Of a stretch of DNA of 64,000 nt, positions 31,990 through 40,625 are shown in pieces. Under the pieces are notes generated by a model, which was not told the origin of the DNA, ran no database searches, and worked only from the letters and a program-made list of their open reading frames with translations. The translations under genes were made by a program, and so were the position numbers. Numbering within the stretch: position 1 is the stretch's first letter; each line of letters begins with the position of its first letter. This DNA is from Eubacterium limosum (lineage in GTDB: Bacteria; Bacillota; Clostridia; Eubacteriales; Eubacteriaceae): the NCBI RefSeq assembly GCF_000807675.2, contig NZ_CP019962.1, positions 992,001 through 1,056,000 on the forward strand, written 5' to 3'.

Positions 31990-32175
31990 TTTCAGCCCTC
32001 TCTGCTTCGTAAAAATAAGTTTGTTTTGCTTTTGTTTTATTTTTAGGTCAATTGTATCATTTGTGAGTCAAACTGGCAATTCCCCTTAATGAGCTTTTTA
32101 TAAAGGAAATAGAAAAGGAAATATATGATGGGTGTATTAAAAATAAACGATTTTCTAAACATAAAAATCAAAAAA

Positions 32176-32188
32176 CTGTGAGAAACAG
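32176..32188. promoter_or_regulatory. Dyad near the sigma-54 promoter
   Basis: CTGT-GAGAA-ACAG lies 12 bases upstream of the -24 element in the 285-base divergent region. It is close for an activator site; AT-rich sequence further upstream shows no clearer dyad. Confidence 0.3.
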
Positions 32189-32200
32189 AGAAAGCTGTTT

Positions 32201-32216
32201 TGGCACAAACCTTGCA
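32201..32216 (+). promoter_or_regulatory. Sigma-54 (-24/-12) promoter
   Basis: TGGCAC-AAACC-TTGCA matches the sigma-54 consensus at all key bases (GG at -24 and GC at -12, correct spacing) 59 bases before the mttB-like start. Confidence 0.92.
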
Positions 32217-32274
32217 TTAATATACAGCATCAACTAGCTAGAAAAGATTTTGAGATATTTAAGGAGAGAGACAA

Positions 32275-33735
32275 ATGATTCGTAACAGTTTAACAGATGT
32301 GTTTTTTGCAAAGGATGACGTTGAAAATCTGCATGAGGGTGTTTTACGCGTTTTAAGCAAAGTTGGGGTTAAGATCGAGAATGACGAAGCGCTTGGAATT
32401 TTTGAACAGCATGGCGCGAGGGTAGAAAACGGTACAGTTTATATTGGAGAGGTTCTTTTGAACAAAGCACTCCAGACCGTTCCGGCAAACTTTGAACTGC
32501 AGGGCTTTGACCGCACAGTACAGGTCGGTCTCGACCACGATCCAGTGGTTATCCCAACAAACGGCACGCCGATGGTACTCAATTTTGACGGTTCTTATTC
32601 AGATACCAATACTGATGATTTGGTCAACTTTTACAAGCTTATTGATACCTCAGATGTAATGCAGGTTACCAGTGAAATTGCGGTGGACGTACCGGGTCTT
32701 GATAAAACTAAGGATTCGCTGCTGGCGCAGACGGCGCTGCTGATGAAATACAGCCATAAGCCCATCTACAATATTTTGGGCGCGACCATCCACAATTACA
32801 AAAAAGGCAGCGTGGCTCAGGGGGTGCGTGAAAATATCCAGTTTGCCAAAAAATATTATGGCTATGATGACAAGTATGTTATTTACAGCGGCACCTGCGT
32901 TATTTCACCGCTGGGTGTTGGCTGGGAGGCCATGGATCATTTTATGGGCTTTATTAAGGAAAACCAGCCCATCAGCATTACGGCCTGCTCCATGACGAAC
33001 CTGACCGCACCGGGCTCTCTGTATGGATCGGTTGTAGAGGATGCGGCGGCAATTTTATCCATCGTGGTTTTATCCCAGCTCATGAATCCGGGCCTTCCGG
33101 TATTATATACCAGTCTTTCCTCCATGTCGGATATGCGCTATGTGCAGCTGTGCATGGGCGCGCCGGAATTTGCTTTGATCACACTGGGACACATTGCCCT
33201 GGCAAATTTCTATAAAATTCCGGTACGTGTCGGCGGCGCTCTGGGGGATGCCTTTAAGGCCGATTACCAGGCGGGCGTTGAATCCTTTGTGGGGCTGATG
33301 GCCCCGATGCTGAGCCAGTCAGCAATGATTCCTCACGGCTGCGGCACTATGGGCAGTTTTAATCTGACCAGCTATGAAAAATTTATTATGGACGAAGAAA
33401 CCATCCGCTATCTCATGCGTCTGCGCAGGGGCTTTGAAGTGTCAGATAAGCGAAAGGAAAAAGCGCTGAAGGATATCACGAAGGTAGGGCCAAGAGGAAA
33501 CTTCCTGGGAGGACGTACCCCTAAGGAATACCGGGAAGATAACTATCTGGCCTCCGAGGTGTTTAACCGTAAGGGCTGTAAGGAGAACACCCGTGAAGAA
33601 CAGGGCGATATCCGGGATCGCGCCAGGAAGGTCTATGACGCCCGCATGGAGGCCTATGAGCTGCCAGATACCACGCTGGAACAGAAAAAGCTGTTGAACA
33701 CTGAGCTGCCGGAACAATATAAATTTGATATTTAA
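32275..33735 (+). CDS. MttB superfamily methyltransferase, non-pyrrolysine
   Basis: A 486-residue protein of the trimethylamine methyltransferase (MttB) superfamily, e.g. HEGVLRVLSKVGVKIEN at the start, GTCVISPLGVGWEAMDHF and the C-terminal ending RARKVYDARMEAYE. The frame has no in-frame amber codon, so it is the pyrrolysine-free type. Characterised members of this group act on quaternary amines: MtgB on glycine betaine, MtpB on proline betaine and MtcB on carnitine in E. limosum. They transfer a methyl group to a corrinoid protein. No corrinoid protein gene is adjacent. Sigma-54 control and a co-directional MFS transporter suggest substrate-induced uptake and demethylation. The exact substrate is unassigned. 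Confidence 0.9.
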   Translation: MIRNSLTDVFFAKDDVENLHEGVLRVLSKVGVKIENDEALGIFEQHGARVENGTVYIGEVLLNKALQTVPANFELQGFDRTVQVGLDHDPVVIPTNGTPMVLNFDGSYSDTNTDDLVNFYKLIDTSDVMQVTSEIAVDVPGLDKTKDSLLAQTALLMKYSHKPIYNILGATIHNYKKGSVAQGVRENIQFAKKYYGYDDKYVIYSGTCVISPLGVGWEAMDHFMGFIKENQPISITACSMTNLTAPGSLYGSVVEDAAAILSIVVLSQLMNPGLPVLYTSLSSMSDMRYVQLCMGAPEFALITLGHIALANFYKIPVRVGGALGDAFKADYQAGVESFVGLMAPMLSQSAMIPHGCGTMGSFNLTSYEKFIMDEETIRYLMRLRRGFEVSDKRKEKALKDITKVGPRGNFLGGRTPKEYREDNYLASEVFNRKGCKENTREEQGDIRDRARKVYDARMEAYELPDTTLEQKKLLNTELPEQYKFDI

Positions 33736-33784
33736 GCTCAATGGGGATCGGTGATCCTTATGTAAATAAAAAGTGAGGTAATCA

Positions 33785-35095
33785 ATGAATTTTTTAAAGG
33801 GTGAAAAAAAGCTGAGTGACTTGACCAGATTTCACAAAATGTTTCTCATTGTGCTTATCAGTATGGGAAGCTCTATAATCTATATGCCGGTTTATTTAAA
33901 AAACGTCTTTTATGAACCGCTGATGGTGGGCCTTGGCGTGTCCAATGAGCAGCTCGGCGCGCTGGTGGGAATGTATGGCATTATGGCGACGATTCTATAT
34001 ATACCTTCTGGTATTGTAGCAGATAAGGTCAGGGTGCGGACTCTGGCCTGGGTAGGCTTTGCTGCGACGGCCCTGGCCGTATTCTGGTACGCTGCCATGC
34101 CGTCTTACGGCGTACTGCTCTTTATTTTTGGGCTGATGGCAGTCACTACCATTCTAATCTGGTGGGGCACCCGTTTCAAGCTGGTCCGTCTGGTATCCTC
34201 TGAGGAGGAATACCCTAAGAATATTGGCTTCAGCTACGGCCTTTACGGTGTGGCAGGACTTATCTTCAACATGATCGCCCTCGGTGTTTTCGGGATGATC
34301 GCTGACCAGACCAGGGGAGTGACTACGGTGCTGATCATTATGGGCGCCATTATCCTGCTGTTTGGCATCCTCTCCTTTTTCTTTATCCCTAAATTTGAAG
34401 GAGAAATTAAAACCGACGGCAAGTCCTTTAACCTGTCAGAGTTTGCCGAAGCACTGAAGCATCCGGGTGTGTGGCTGGCCTCCATTTCCATGTTTTTTAT
34501 CTGTTTTGTCTATCAGGGCATGAATTACACCACGCCGTTTTTGACAAATGTTTTCGGTGCGTCCCTGGGCCTGGTATCTGTAGTGGGAATGATACGGACT
34601 TACGGCATCACTCTGATCTCATCGCCGATTCTTGGAAAGGTGGCGGAAAAAATAAATTCACCGGCCAAGGTTATTATGGTTATTTCCGCAGTGGCTGCGC
34701 TCTGCTACGGCTCTTTCCTGATCCTGCCGAAAACAGCGGCCATGGCCATTGTCGTTGCGGTGATCATGGTGGTTCTGGGCTTTGTGGGAAACGGTGCCTT
34801 TGGCATTGCGTCGTCACAGCTCACAGAAACCAGGGTGCCCATTCATATATTCGGCGCGGCAACCGGAATGGTCTCTGTCATTGGCTTTTTACCGGAAAGC
34901 TTTATGCACCAGTGGTTTGGCGGTATGATCGACAGACAGGGCAACGCGGCCTTTACCACTATTTTCCTGATCCTTATCGTGTGCGCTGTGCTGAGTATTG
35001 GTGCTTCGCTGCTGGTGCGCCGTTATGCTAAAAAGCATGTGGGTACAGGGGAAGATAAGAAGATCGTAAAAGAAACGGATACCGCAGTGGAATAA
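33785..35095 (+). CDS. MFS transporter
   Basis: A 436-residue protein with 12 hydrophobic segments and the MFS inter-helix loop GIVADKVRVRTLAW between segments 2 and 3. It lies 49 bases after the mttB-like gene in the same direction, with GTGAGGTAATC upstream, and is probably transcribed from the sigma-54 promoter. A likely role is import of the quaternary amine or export of the demethylated product; a betaine/carnitine-type BCCT carrier would be more usual, so the direction is uncertain. Confidence 0.88.
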   Translation: MNFLKGEKKLSDLTRFHKMFLIVLISMGSSIIYMPVYLKNVFYEPLMVGLGVSNEQLGALVGMYGIMATILYIPSGIVADKVRVRTLAWVGFAATALAVFWYAAMPSYGVLLFIFGLMAVTTILIWWGTRFKLVRLVSSEEEYPKNIGFSYGLYGVAGLIFNMIALGVFGMIADQTRGVTTVLIIMGAIILLFGILSFFFIPKFEGEIKTDGKSFNLSEFAEALKHPGVWLASISMFFICFVYQGMNYTTPFLTNVFGASLGLVSVVGMIRTYGITLISSPILGKVAEKINSPAKVIMVISAVAALCYGSFLILPKTAAMAIVVAVIMVVLGFVGNGAFGIASSQLTETRVPIHIFGAATGMVSVIGFLPESFMHQWFGGMIDRQGNAAFTTIFLILIVCAVLSIGASLLVRRYAKKHVGTGEDKKIVKETDTAVE

Positions 35096-35102
35096 AGGTT
35101 GA

Positions 35103-35120
35103 TTTAGGGAATTCCCTAAA
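35103..35120. promoter_or_regulatory. 18-bp perfect palindrome upstream of PPTase promoter
   Basis: TTTAGGGAATTCCCTAAA, exactly self-complementary, lies eight bases after the MFS stop and seven before the -35 box. It lacks a T run, so it looks more like a dimer-binding operator than a terminator. Confidence 0.5.
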
Positions 35121-35127
35121 AATAAAA

Positions 35128-35156
35128 TTGAGTTACAGTAAAAAAATGCGTATAAT
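35128..35156 (+). promoter_or_regulatory. Promoter of the PPTase-azlCD operon
   Basis: TTGAGT (35128-35133), 17 bases, TATAAT (35151-35156). Confidence 0.75.
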
Positions 35157-35187
35157 AGTAGTGTTATCACCTTTTGGAGGAAAATCC

Positions 35188-35775
35188 ATGATTGATGTGT
35201 ACACACTGGATACGCATTTTTTTTCGGTTACAGGAAAAACAGTGCATGTCGAGGTGCTCTTAAATAAAATATTTGAGAAAAAGGGGCTGCCAGTTCCGGT
35301 GAAAGTGGAAAAGAACCGCTATGGAAAGCCTTTTTTGAAAGAATACCCCAGTCTGCACTTTAACGGTTCACACTCGGGAGATTATCTGGTGTGCGCGGTG
35401 TCCCAAAACCCGGTGGGAGTGGACGTGCAGCTCATTGACCGGACAAAACGGCTGATGCCCCTGGCAAAGCGCTTTATGTCGCCCGGAGAGGTCCGCAGGC
35501 TGGAATCTCTGGACGATGAAAAACGGACGCAGGCATTTTACAGGCTGTGGGCGCAGAAGGAAAGCTATATGAAATACCGGGGCCTGGGCTTTGCCTTGCC
35601 GCTGAGTGCCTTTGAGATACAGCAAAGAGGGGAAGAATACCAAATCCTTGACGAGGGCTGCCAGGCCGGAGGCGTCTTTTTAAGACGTCTGGAGCTGGCT
35701 CCGGATTACGAACTCTGGGTCTGCGGTGAGGAGCCAAAGGTACGAAAAATTGAATTTGAAGTTTATGAGGAGTAG
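35188..35775 (+). CDS. 4'-phosphopantetheinyl transferase (Sfp type)
   Basis: A 195-residue enzyme that transfers phosphopantetheine from CoA to carrier-protein serines. Motifs: RYGKPFL, FNGSHSGDYLVCA, VGVDVQLID (Mg-binding Asp) and FYRLWAQKESYMKYRG (catalytic Glu and Lys). ATG 35188 follows TTTTGGAGG. Somewhat shorter than Sfp. No polyketide or peptide synthetase is nearby; it may serve a remote one or act on ACP. Two bases separate it from azlC. Confidence 0.88.
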   Translation: MIDVYTLDTHFFSVTGKTVHVEVLLNKIFEKKGLPVPVKVEKNRYGKPFLKEYPSLHFNGSHSGDYLVCAVSQNPVGVDVQLIDRTKRLMPLAKRFMSPGEVRRLESLDDEKRTQAFYRLWAQKESYMKYRGLGFALPLSAFEIQQRGEEYQILDEGCQAGGVFLRRLELAPDYELWVCGEEPKVRKIEFEVYEE

Positions 35776-35777
35776 GA

Positions 35778-36509
35778 ATGGAAACGACAGAAGAGAAGAT
35801 CATCATTAACAACAGCTTCGCAAAGGGATTGCAGGATGGGATTCCCATAGGTCTGGGCTACCTGTCAGTGGCTTTTACCTTTGGAATGATGGCCGTCACC
35901 CAGGGGCTTCCTGCCTGGTCTGCGGTACTTATTTCCATGACAAACCTGACTTCAGCGGGGCAGTTTGCCGGGCTGGATTTGATTGTACTTGGCGCTCCCT
36001 TTGTGGAGATGGCGCTTACTCAGCTGATCATCAATCTGCGGTATGCGCTCATGTCTTTGTCCTTGTCGCAAAAACTGGAAGACTCTGTGACGACCCTGGA
36101 GCGCTGCCTGATCGCCTTTGGAAACACCGATGAAATCTTTGCCGTGAGCAGCGGGCAGCCTGGAAAGCTGGGAAAATGGTACATGTTTGGCCTGATGGTG
36201 ATGCCTTATATTGGCTGGTCGGGCGGAACCCTCATTGGCGCGGCGGCCAGCACTATTCTTCCGGAGTTCATACGTTCCGCTCTGGGAATCGCCATTTACG
36301 GTATGTTTATCGCCATTATCATACCGCCGGCAAGAAAGAAAAAATCGGTCAGAGCCGTGTTGATCTTTGCAGTGGCACTAAGCTGTATTTTTACCTTTGC
36401 GCCAATCCTGAGCCAGGTATCAACGGGTTTTACCATTATCATCTGCACTATTGCCGCGTCGGCCTTTGGCGCCTGGTTCTTTCCCATCAGTGAGGAGGAG
36501 GAAATATGA
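35778..36509 (+). CDS. azlC: Branched-chain amino acid exporter, AzlC family
   Basis: A 243-residue membrane protein. AKGLQDGIPIGLGYLSVAFTFGMMA and NLTSAGQFAGLDL are AzlC signatures, and the positions of hydrophobic segments fit. With AzlD it forms the BrnFE-type exporter of leucine/isoleucine/valine and analogues. Its stop overlaps the azlD ATG by four bases. Confidence 0.9.
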   Translation: METTEEKIIINNSFAKGLQDGIPIGLGYLSVAFTFGMMAVTQGLPAWSAVLISMTNLTSAGQFAGLDLIVLGAPFVEMALTQLIINLRYALMSLSLSQKLEDSVTTLERCLIAFGNTDEIFAVSSGQPGKLGKWYMFGLMVMPYIGWSGGTLIGAAASTILPEFIRSALGIAIYGMFIAIIIPPARKKKSVRAVLIFAVALSCIFTFAPILSQVSTGFTIIICTIAASAFGAWFFPISEEEEI

Positions 36510-36820
36510 CGACGACTTTGCTAATATACATCCTGGTTATGGCGGGCGTTACTTACCTGATACGCGTGCTGCCGCTGGCTCTGTTTAAAAAGAAAATAGA
36601 AAGCAAGTTTGTGAAATCCTTTCTCTATTATGTGCCTTACGCGGTATTGGGAACCATGACTTTTCCGGCTATTTTCTATTCGACTGGAAGCCTGTACTCT
36701 GCCACTGCGGGGCTGATCGTCGCCATTCTTCTGGCCATGAAGGAAAAAGGGCTGGTTACAGTGGCTGTGTTTGCCTGTGCGGCGGTGCTTCTGGTGGAAA
36801 CGGTGCTGGGGTATCTGTAG
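36506..36820 (+). CDS. azlD: Branched-chain amino acid transport protein AzlD
   Basis: A 104-residue protein with three to four membrane segments, VTYLIRVLPLALFKKKIESKFVKSFLYYVPYAVLG being typical of AzlD/BrnE. Translationally coupled to azlC (ATGA overlap) after GAGGAGGAG. Confidence 0.9.
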   Translation: MTTTLLIYILVMAGVTYLIRVLPLALFKKKIESKFVKSFLYYVPYAVLGTMTFPAIFYSTGSLYSATAGLIVAILLAMKEKGLVTVAVFACAAVLLVETVLGYL

Positions 36821-36827
36821 AAAGGGA

Positions 36828-36859
36828 TTGACCTTCCCCTGCGGGGCAGGCTGTATGAT
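36828..36859 (+). promoter_or_regulatory. MerR-type promoter with 20-base spacer
   Basis: TTGACC (36828-36833) and TATGAT (36854-36859) are 20 bases apart, the long spacing activated by MerR proteins through DNA twisting. The spacer holds the dyad CCTTCCCC-TG-CGGGGCAGG. Confidence 0.7.
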
Positions 36860-36877
36860 AAATATGAGGTGAGAATC

Positions 36878-37675
36878 ATGTACAGAATCAGTGAATTTTC
36901 CAAAATAACCAATTTAACGGTCAAGGCTCTGCGCTATTATGACGAGCAGGGAATCCTGGTGCCATCCCATCGGGACAGTCAGAATGGCTACCGTTACTAC
37001 AGCGAAGAGGATTTCAAACGGGCACAGCTGGTTGCGCTGCTGCGGTCCTTTGAATTTTCCATCTCCGAACTGCGGGATGTTATGGAAAACTTTGACGAGG
37101 ACACCGATCTGGCCTATTTTCTGGAAGAAAAGAAAGCCATGATCGAGCATAAAATTGAAAAGGAAAAGAAACTGCTGAAAAAAATCTCCCTCTATATCGA
37201 ACCAACCGGTCAGGAGGAAAGCCCTATGCAGTATAAAATTGAGGTAAAACGTCTGGAACCCGTAATTGTCGCATCTATTCGCTATCAGGGTCTTTACAGT
37301 GAGGTGGGGAAATATATCGCCAGGATCTATAAGGCGGTGAAGGGGAACGCTGGTGGTATCCCCTTTAACCTGTACTACAATGAAGCCTACCAGGAAAAAG
37401 CGGATATCGAAATCTGTGTGCCTGTCAAGCGCTATATTGAAGCCGCTGGAATTGAGTGCAGAACGCTCCCGGCAGTGGAACGTGCTGTTTCGACCATACA
37501 TCAGGGCAGCTACAGCCAGTTTAATCACGCTTACAAGGCCTTGCTGGATTACTCCAGGGCACAGGACCTGAAGCTGTTGATTCCATCACGGGAAAAATAC
37601 ATAAAAGGACCGGGCGCCATTTTCAGGGGAAACGAAAATAAATATATGACGGAAATTGTCATTCCCTTTGAGTAA
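36878..37675 (+). CDS. MerR regulator with GyrI-like effector domain
   Basis: A 265-residue protein. Residues 1-70 form the MerR winged helix (MYRISEFSKITNLTVKALRYYDEQGIL), 75-110 a dimerising coiled coil (EEKKAMIEHKIEKEKKLLKK), and 120-265 a GyrI/BmrR-like ligand-binding domain (KIEVKRLEPVIVASIRYQG). BmrR-type members sense cationic drugs. ATG 36878 follows GAGGTGA. It autoregulates from the long-spacer promoter and probably activates the MATE gene downstream. Confidence 0.9.
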   Translation: MYRISEFSKITNLTVKALRYYDEQGILVPSHRDSQNGYRYYSEEDFKRAQLVALLRSFEFSISELRDVMENFDEDTDLAYFLEEKKAMIEHKIEKEKKLLKKISLYIEPTGQEESPMQYKIEVKRLEPVIVASIRYQGLYSEVGKYIARIYKAVKGNAGGIPFNLYYNEAYQEKADIEICVPVKRYIEAAGIECRTLPAVERAVSTIHQGSYSQFNHAYKALLDYSRAQDLKLLIPSREKYIKGPGAIFRGNENKYMTEIVIPFE

Positions 37676-37690
37676 ACCGCTTGTTATATA

Positions 37691-37719
37691 TTGACATTCT
37701 AAATACCTTTTGCTAAAAT
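37691..37719 (+). promoter_or_regulatory. Promoter of the leader-MATE transcript
   Basis: TTGACA (37691-37696), 17 bases, TAAAAT (37714-37719). Confidence 0.78.
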
Positions 37720-37748
37720 AGAGGCGTTCATCGGAGGGTGTACAGTCT

Positions 37749-37820
37749 ATGAGATTGATATGCTGGATAAGATGGTTGATACCATTTTATCCGGCTTTTT
37801 TTCGTTTCTGGGAATATTAG
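37749..37820 (+). CDS. 23-residue hydrophobic leader peptide
   Basis: ATG to TAG, with GGAGGGTG upstream at 37735-37742. The peptide (MRLICWIRWLIPFYP..., ending FFRFWEY) has three Trp, four Phe, several Arg and Pro, unlike an ordinary protein and like stalling leaders of resistance genes. Its codons 5-18 encode a strong intrinsic terminator, and it ends 19 bases before the MATE ATG. The combination is that of an attenuator in which ribosome position decides whether the pump is transcribed. Confidence 0.6.
   Translation: MRLICWIRWLIPFYPAFFRFWEY
37762..37802 (+). terminator. Attenuator terminator inside the leader ORF
   Basis: GCTGGATAAGATGGT and ACCATTTTATCCGGC form a 15-bp stem (two G-T wobbles) around TGAT, followed directly by T7. 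It lies between promoter and MATE gene, so it must be overcome for expression. Confidence 0.85.
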
Positions 37821-37839
37821 AAAATAGAGGAGCAGTACA

Positions 37840-39165
37840 ATGGACTTACTAAAAGGAAATCTGAAAAAGATATACTTTAAATATCTGTTCGCGTCCTTTG
37901 GCAGCGCGCTGATCGTATCCGTCTACTCACTGGTGGACTGCGTAATGGTGGGGCAGTATGAAGGGCCAGACGGTGTGGCCGCGTTGGCGACCGTGGCGCC
38001 TGTCTGGAATATTATCTACAGTCTGGGCCTGCTGTTTGGTATCGGCGGTTCAGTTTTGATGAGCGCGGCAAAGGGCGCGGGAGATGAGCGCCGGGGAAAC
38101 AGCTTTTATACAATGGCATTCATCGGAGTCACTGCCGCTGCTGTTCTTTCATGGCTGGGCATTATTTTCTTCCAGGATGCATTGCTGCGCCTGTTCGGTG
38201 CGGATGATCTGCTTTTAGGGCTGGCGGGAAAATATCTTTTTTGGATAAAATTTGTGGCGCCGCTGTTTGTGTTCGGGCAGTTTTTGGCCGCCTTTATACG
38301 AAATGACAATGCGCCGGCAACGGCGACGATGGCTGTCATGGCCGGGGGTGTTTTTAACATTATCGGAGATTATATTTTTGTCTTTGTATGTGACATGGGG
38401 ATCAGCGGTGCAGGTCTGGCGACAGCTCTGGGACAGGTGCTGTCAATCTGTATTTTGTGCAGTCATTTTCTGAGAAAAAAATGCCGTCTCAGGTTTGAAA
38501 GGCCCGTGGGCTTTGGTCATATGACCCGTCAGATTGTGCTCACAGGGTTTTCAACTTTTTTCATTGATATCGCCATGGGGATCTTATCCATGATGTTTAA
38601 TAATCAGATTATGAAATACAGCGGCAGCTCGGCACTGGCGGTTTACGGTGTTATCATCAATGTCAATACCCTGGTGCAGGCCTGTGCATACGGTGTGGGA
38701 CAGGCAGCCCAGCCCATCATTTCCATGAACTATGGTGCGGGGAAGGGAGATCGTATCCGGAAAACACTGCGGCTGAGCCTGATCACGGTTGCGGTGCTGA
38801 GTATTGTATGGACGACCCTGACCATGGCTCTGCCAGAGCCGCTCATCCGCCTCTTTATGAACCCGACGCCAGAGGTACTGGCCATAGCGCCGGATATCAT
38901 GCGGAAATATTTTATTTCCTTCCTGCTGCTAAGCTATAATATTTATTCGACCTATTATTTCCAGGCCATCATGAGACCGAAGGCCTCCCTCGCAGTGTCT
39001 GTCCTGCGCGGAATGGTGGTAAGCGGACTGCTTATTTATACGCTGCCCGCCCTGTTCGGCGCACAAGCGCTGTGGTTTGCAATGCCCATAACAGAGATGA
39101 TCATCGCTGTTATGGTCGCAGTTTTGATGCGGCATTATAATAAAAATCTTAAAATGTTATCTTAA
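37840..39165 (+). CDS. MATE efflux transporter
   Basis: A 441-residue MATE protein (YKYLFASFGSALIVSVYSLVDCVMVGQ region in the first repeat; VLTGFSTFFIDIAMGIL in the second), with 12 membrane segments. Third pump of this class in the window and different from the others in its early sequence. AGAGGAGC before the ATG. Preceded by MerR gene and a leader peptide/attenuator, so both drug-sensing activation and ribosome-mediated control are likely. Confidence 0.9.
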   Translation: MDLLKGNLKKIYFKYLFASFGSALIVSVYSLVDCVMVGQYEGPDGVAALATVAPVWNIIYSLGLLFGIGGSVLMSAAKGAGDERRGNSFYTMAFIGVTAAAVLSWLGIIFFQDALLRLFGADDLLLGLAGKYLFWIKFVAPLFVFGQFLAAFIRNDNAPATATMAVMAGGVFNIIGDYIFVFVCDMGISGAGLATALGQVLSICILCSHFLRKKCRLRFERPVGFGHMTRQIVLTGFSTFFIDIAMGILSMMFNNQIMKYSGSSALAVYGVIINVNTLVQACAYGVGQAAQPIISMNYGAGKGDRIRKTLRLSLITVAVLSIVWTTLTMALPEPLIRLFMNPTPEVLAIAPDIMRKYFISFLLLSYNIYSTYYFQAIMRPKASLAVSVLRGMVVSGLLIYTLPALFGAQALWFAMPITEMIIAVMVAVLMRHYNKNLKMLS

Positions 39166-39180
39166 ACAAAAAATCAAAAT

Positions 39181-39219
39181 AAAAAAGAACCTGAAAATTT
39201 AATTTCAGGTTCTTTTTTT
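39181..39219. terminator. Bidirectional terminator
   Basis: AAAAAAGAACCTGAAATT-type arm with ATTTCAGGTTCTTTTTTT; serves the MATE gene and the convergent histidine operon. Confidence 0.93.
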
Positions 39220-39227
39220 AATAAGGC

Positions 39228-39851
39228 TTATTTATGCCGTTTAGTTAGTTCGACAAACAAATCGTCAAAAGTCACACCCTGGTTATTTAAGAGCACAGTC
39301 AGATGATAAAGCAGGTCAGATGCCTCGTAGGTGAGCTCTTCCTTTGAATCGTTTTTAGCGGCGATGATGGTTTCTGCGGATTCTTCACCAATCTTTTTAC
39401 AGATTTTGTCAACGCCCTCCCGGAAGAGGTAGTTGGTGTAGGAACCTTCTACAGGATTTTCCCGGCGGTCCTGTACCTGGTCGGCCAGCTTATGGATGAT
39501 ATCCATGTTTCCTGTGGCTTTTTCTTCATTGGTGTACAGATTACGGTAGAAGCAGGAAGTTTCGCCTGTGTGGCAGGCAGGGCCTTTTGGGAGTACCTGT
39601 ACCAGCAGGGTGTCGGCGTCGCAGTCATAGTCGATGGCGACGACTTCCTGGTAGTTGCCGGAGGTCTCGCCCTTTGTCCATAATTCTTTGCGGCTGCGGC
39701 TCCAGAAGGTGGCTTTGCCGGTTTCCAGTGTTTTGTCCAGGGCTTCCCTGTTCATATAAGCCACCATGAGTACCTGACGGGTGTAATAGTCCTGAAGGAC
39801 TGCCGGGATCAGGCCATGGTGGTTAAATTTCAGTTCGATATCATTATTCAT
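39228..39851 (-). CDS. hisIE: Phosphoribosyl-AMP cyclohydrolase/phosphoribosyl-ATP pyrophosphatase
   Basis: A 207-residue bifunctional enzyme for steps 2 and 3 of histidine synthesis. Residues 1-110 are HisI, with the zinc/Mg residues in [13 protein letters not shown] and [11 protein letters not shown]; residues 115-207 are HisE, with [32 protein letters not shown]. Last gene of the histidine operon, 17 bases after hisF. Confidence 0.96.
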   Translation of the reverse strand: MNNDIELKFNHHGLIPAVLQDYYTRQVLMVAYMNREALDKTLETGKATFWSRSRKELWTKGETSGNYQEVVAIDYDCDADTLLVQVLPKGPACHTGETSCFYRNLYTNEEKATGNMDIIHKLADQVQDRRENPVEGSYTNYLFREGVDKICKKIGEESAETIIAAKNDSKEELTYEASDLLYHLTVLLNNQGVTFDDLFVELTKRHK

Positions 39852-39868
39852 TTCGTTTCTCCTAAATT

Positions 39869-40624
39869 TTATTTTCTTACTGCGATGCCCTCGCTGTCCA
39901 GATAGGCCTTTAGCTCAGGGATTGGTATTTCTTTATAATGGAAGACAGATGCGGCTAAGGCCGCATCTGCCCCGGCCTTTAAAACCTCTGAAAAGTGGGC
40001 CTTTTCGCCCGCGCCGCCGGAGGCAATAACGGGAATCGTCAGAATTTCAGACAGCTTGCGGTTGAGCTCAAGGTCATAGCCGCGCTTAACACCGTCGGTG
40101 TCAATGGAGTTGATGCAGATTTCACCAGCGCCCAGCTCCTGACCGCGTTTGGCCCATTCGATGGCGTCAGTGCCAGTGTTTTCACGGCCGCCTTTTACAT
40201 AAACATCCCAGGAACCGCTGTCATTGCGCTTGGCGTCGATGGAGAGCACCACGCACTGGTTGCCGAATTTAAGCGCCGCGTCGCGGATCAGCTGGGGATT
40301 TTTAACCGCGGAGGAATTGACCGAAACCTTGTCAGCCCCGGCCATGAGAACTTTACGGAAATCCTCCACCCGGCTGATGCCTCCTCCGATGGTAAAGGGA
40401 ATTCGGATAGCCTCAGCCACCTTCTCTACGATATTGATAAAGATATCGCGCTCCTCGTAGGAGGCGGTAATATCGTAGAAAACCAGCTCGTCTGCACCCT
40501 GCTCGGAGTAATAGCGCCCCAGCTCTACCGGGTCCGCCACATCCTGTATATCTTTAAATTTCTTTCCTTTGACAACCCGTCCGTGGTCCACGTCCAGGCA
40601 GGGAATAATACGTTTGGTCAGCAT
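39869..40624 (-). CDS. hisF: Imidazole glycerol phosphate synthase, cyclase subunit
   Basis: A 251-residue TIM barrel starting [20 protein letters not shown]; start set at 40624 because family members begin there. Catalytic Asp residues lie in CLDVD and SIDTDGV; phosphate loops are GGGIS and SGGAG. With HisH it forms IGP and AICAR from PRFAR and glutamine-derived ammonia. One base separates it from hisA. Confidence 0.96.
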   Translation of the reverse strand: MLTKRIIPCLDVDHGRVVKGKKFKDIQDVADPVELGRYYSEQGADELVFYDITASYEERDIFINIVEKVAEAIRIPFTIGGGISRVEDFRKVLMAGADKVSVNSSAVKNPQLIRDAALKFGNQCVVLSIDAKRNDSGSWDVYVKGGRENTGTDAIEWAKRGQELGAGEICINSIDTDGVKRGYDLELNRKLSEILTIPVIASGGAGEKAHFSEVLKAGADAALAASVFHYKEIPIPELKAYLDSEGIAVRK

Positions 40625-40625
40625 T

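Noticed and set aside
32275-33735. Pyrrolysine-containing MttB
   Set aside because: The 486-codon frame contains no in-frame TAG, so it belongs to the pyrrolysine-free branch.
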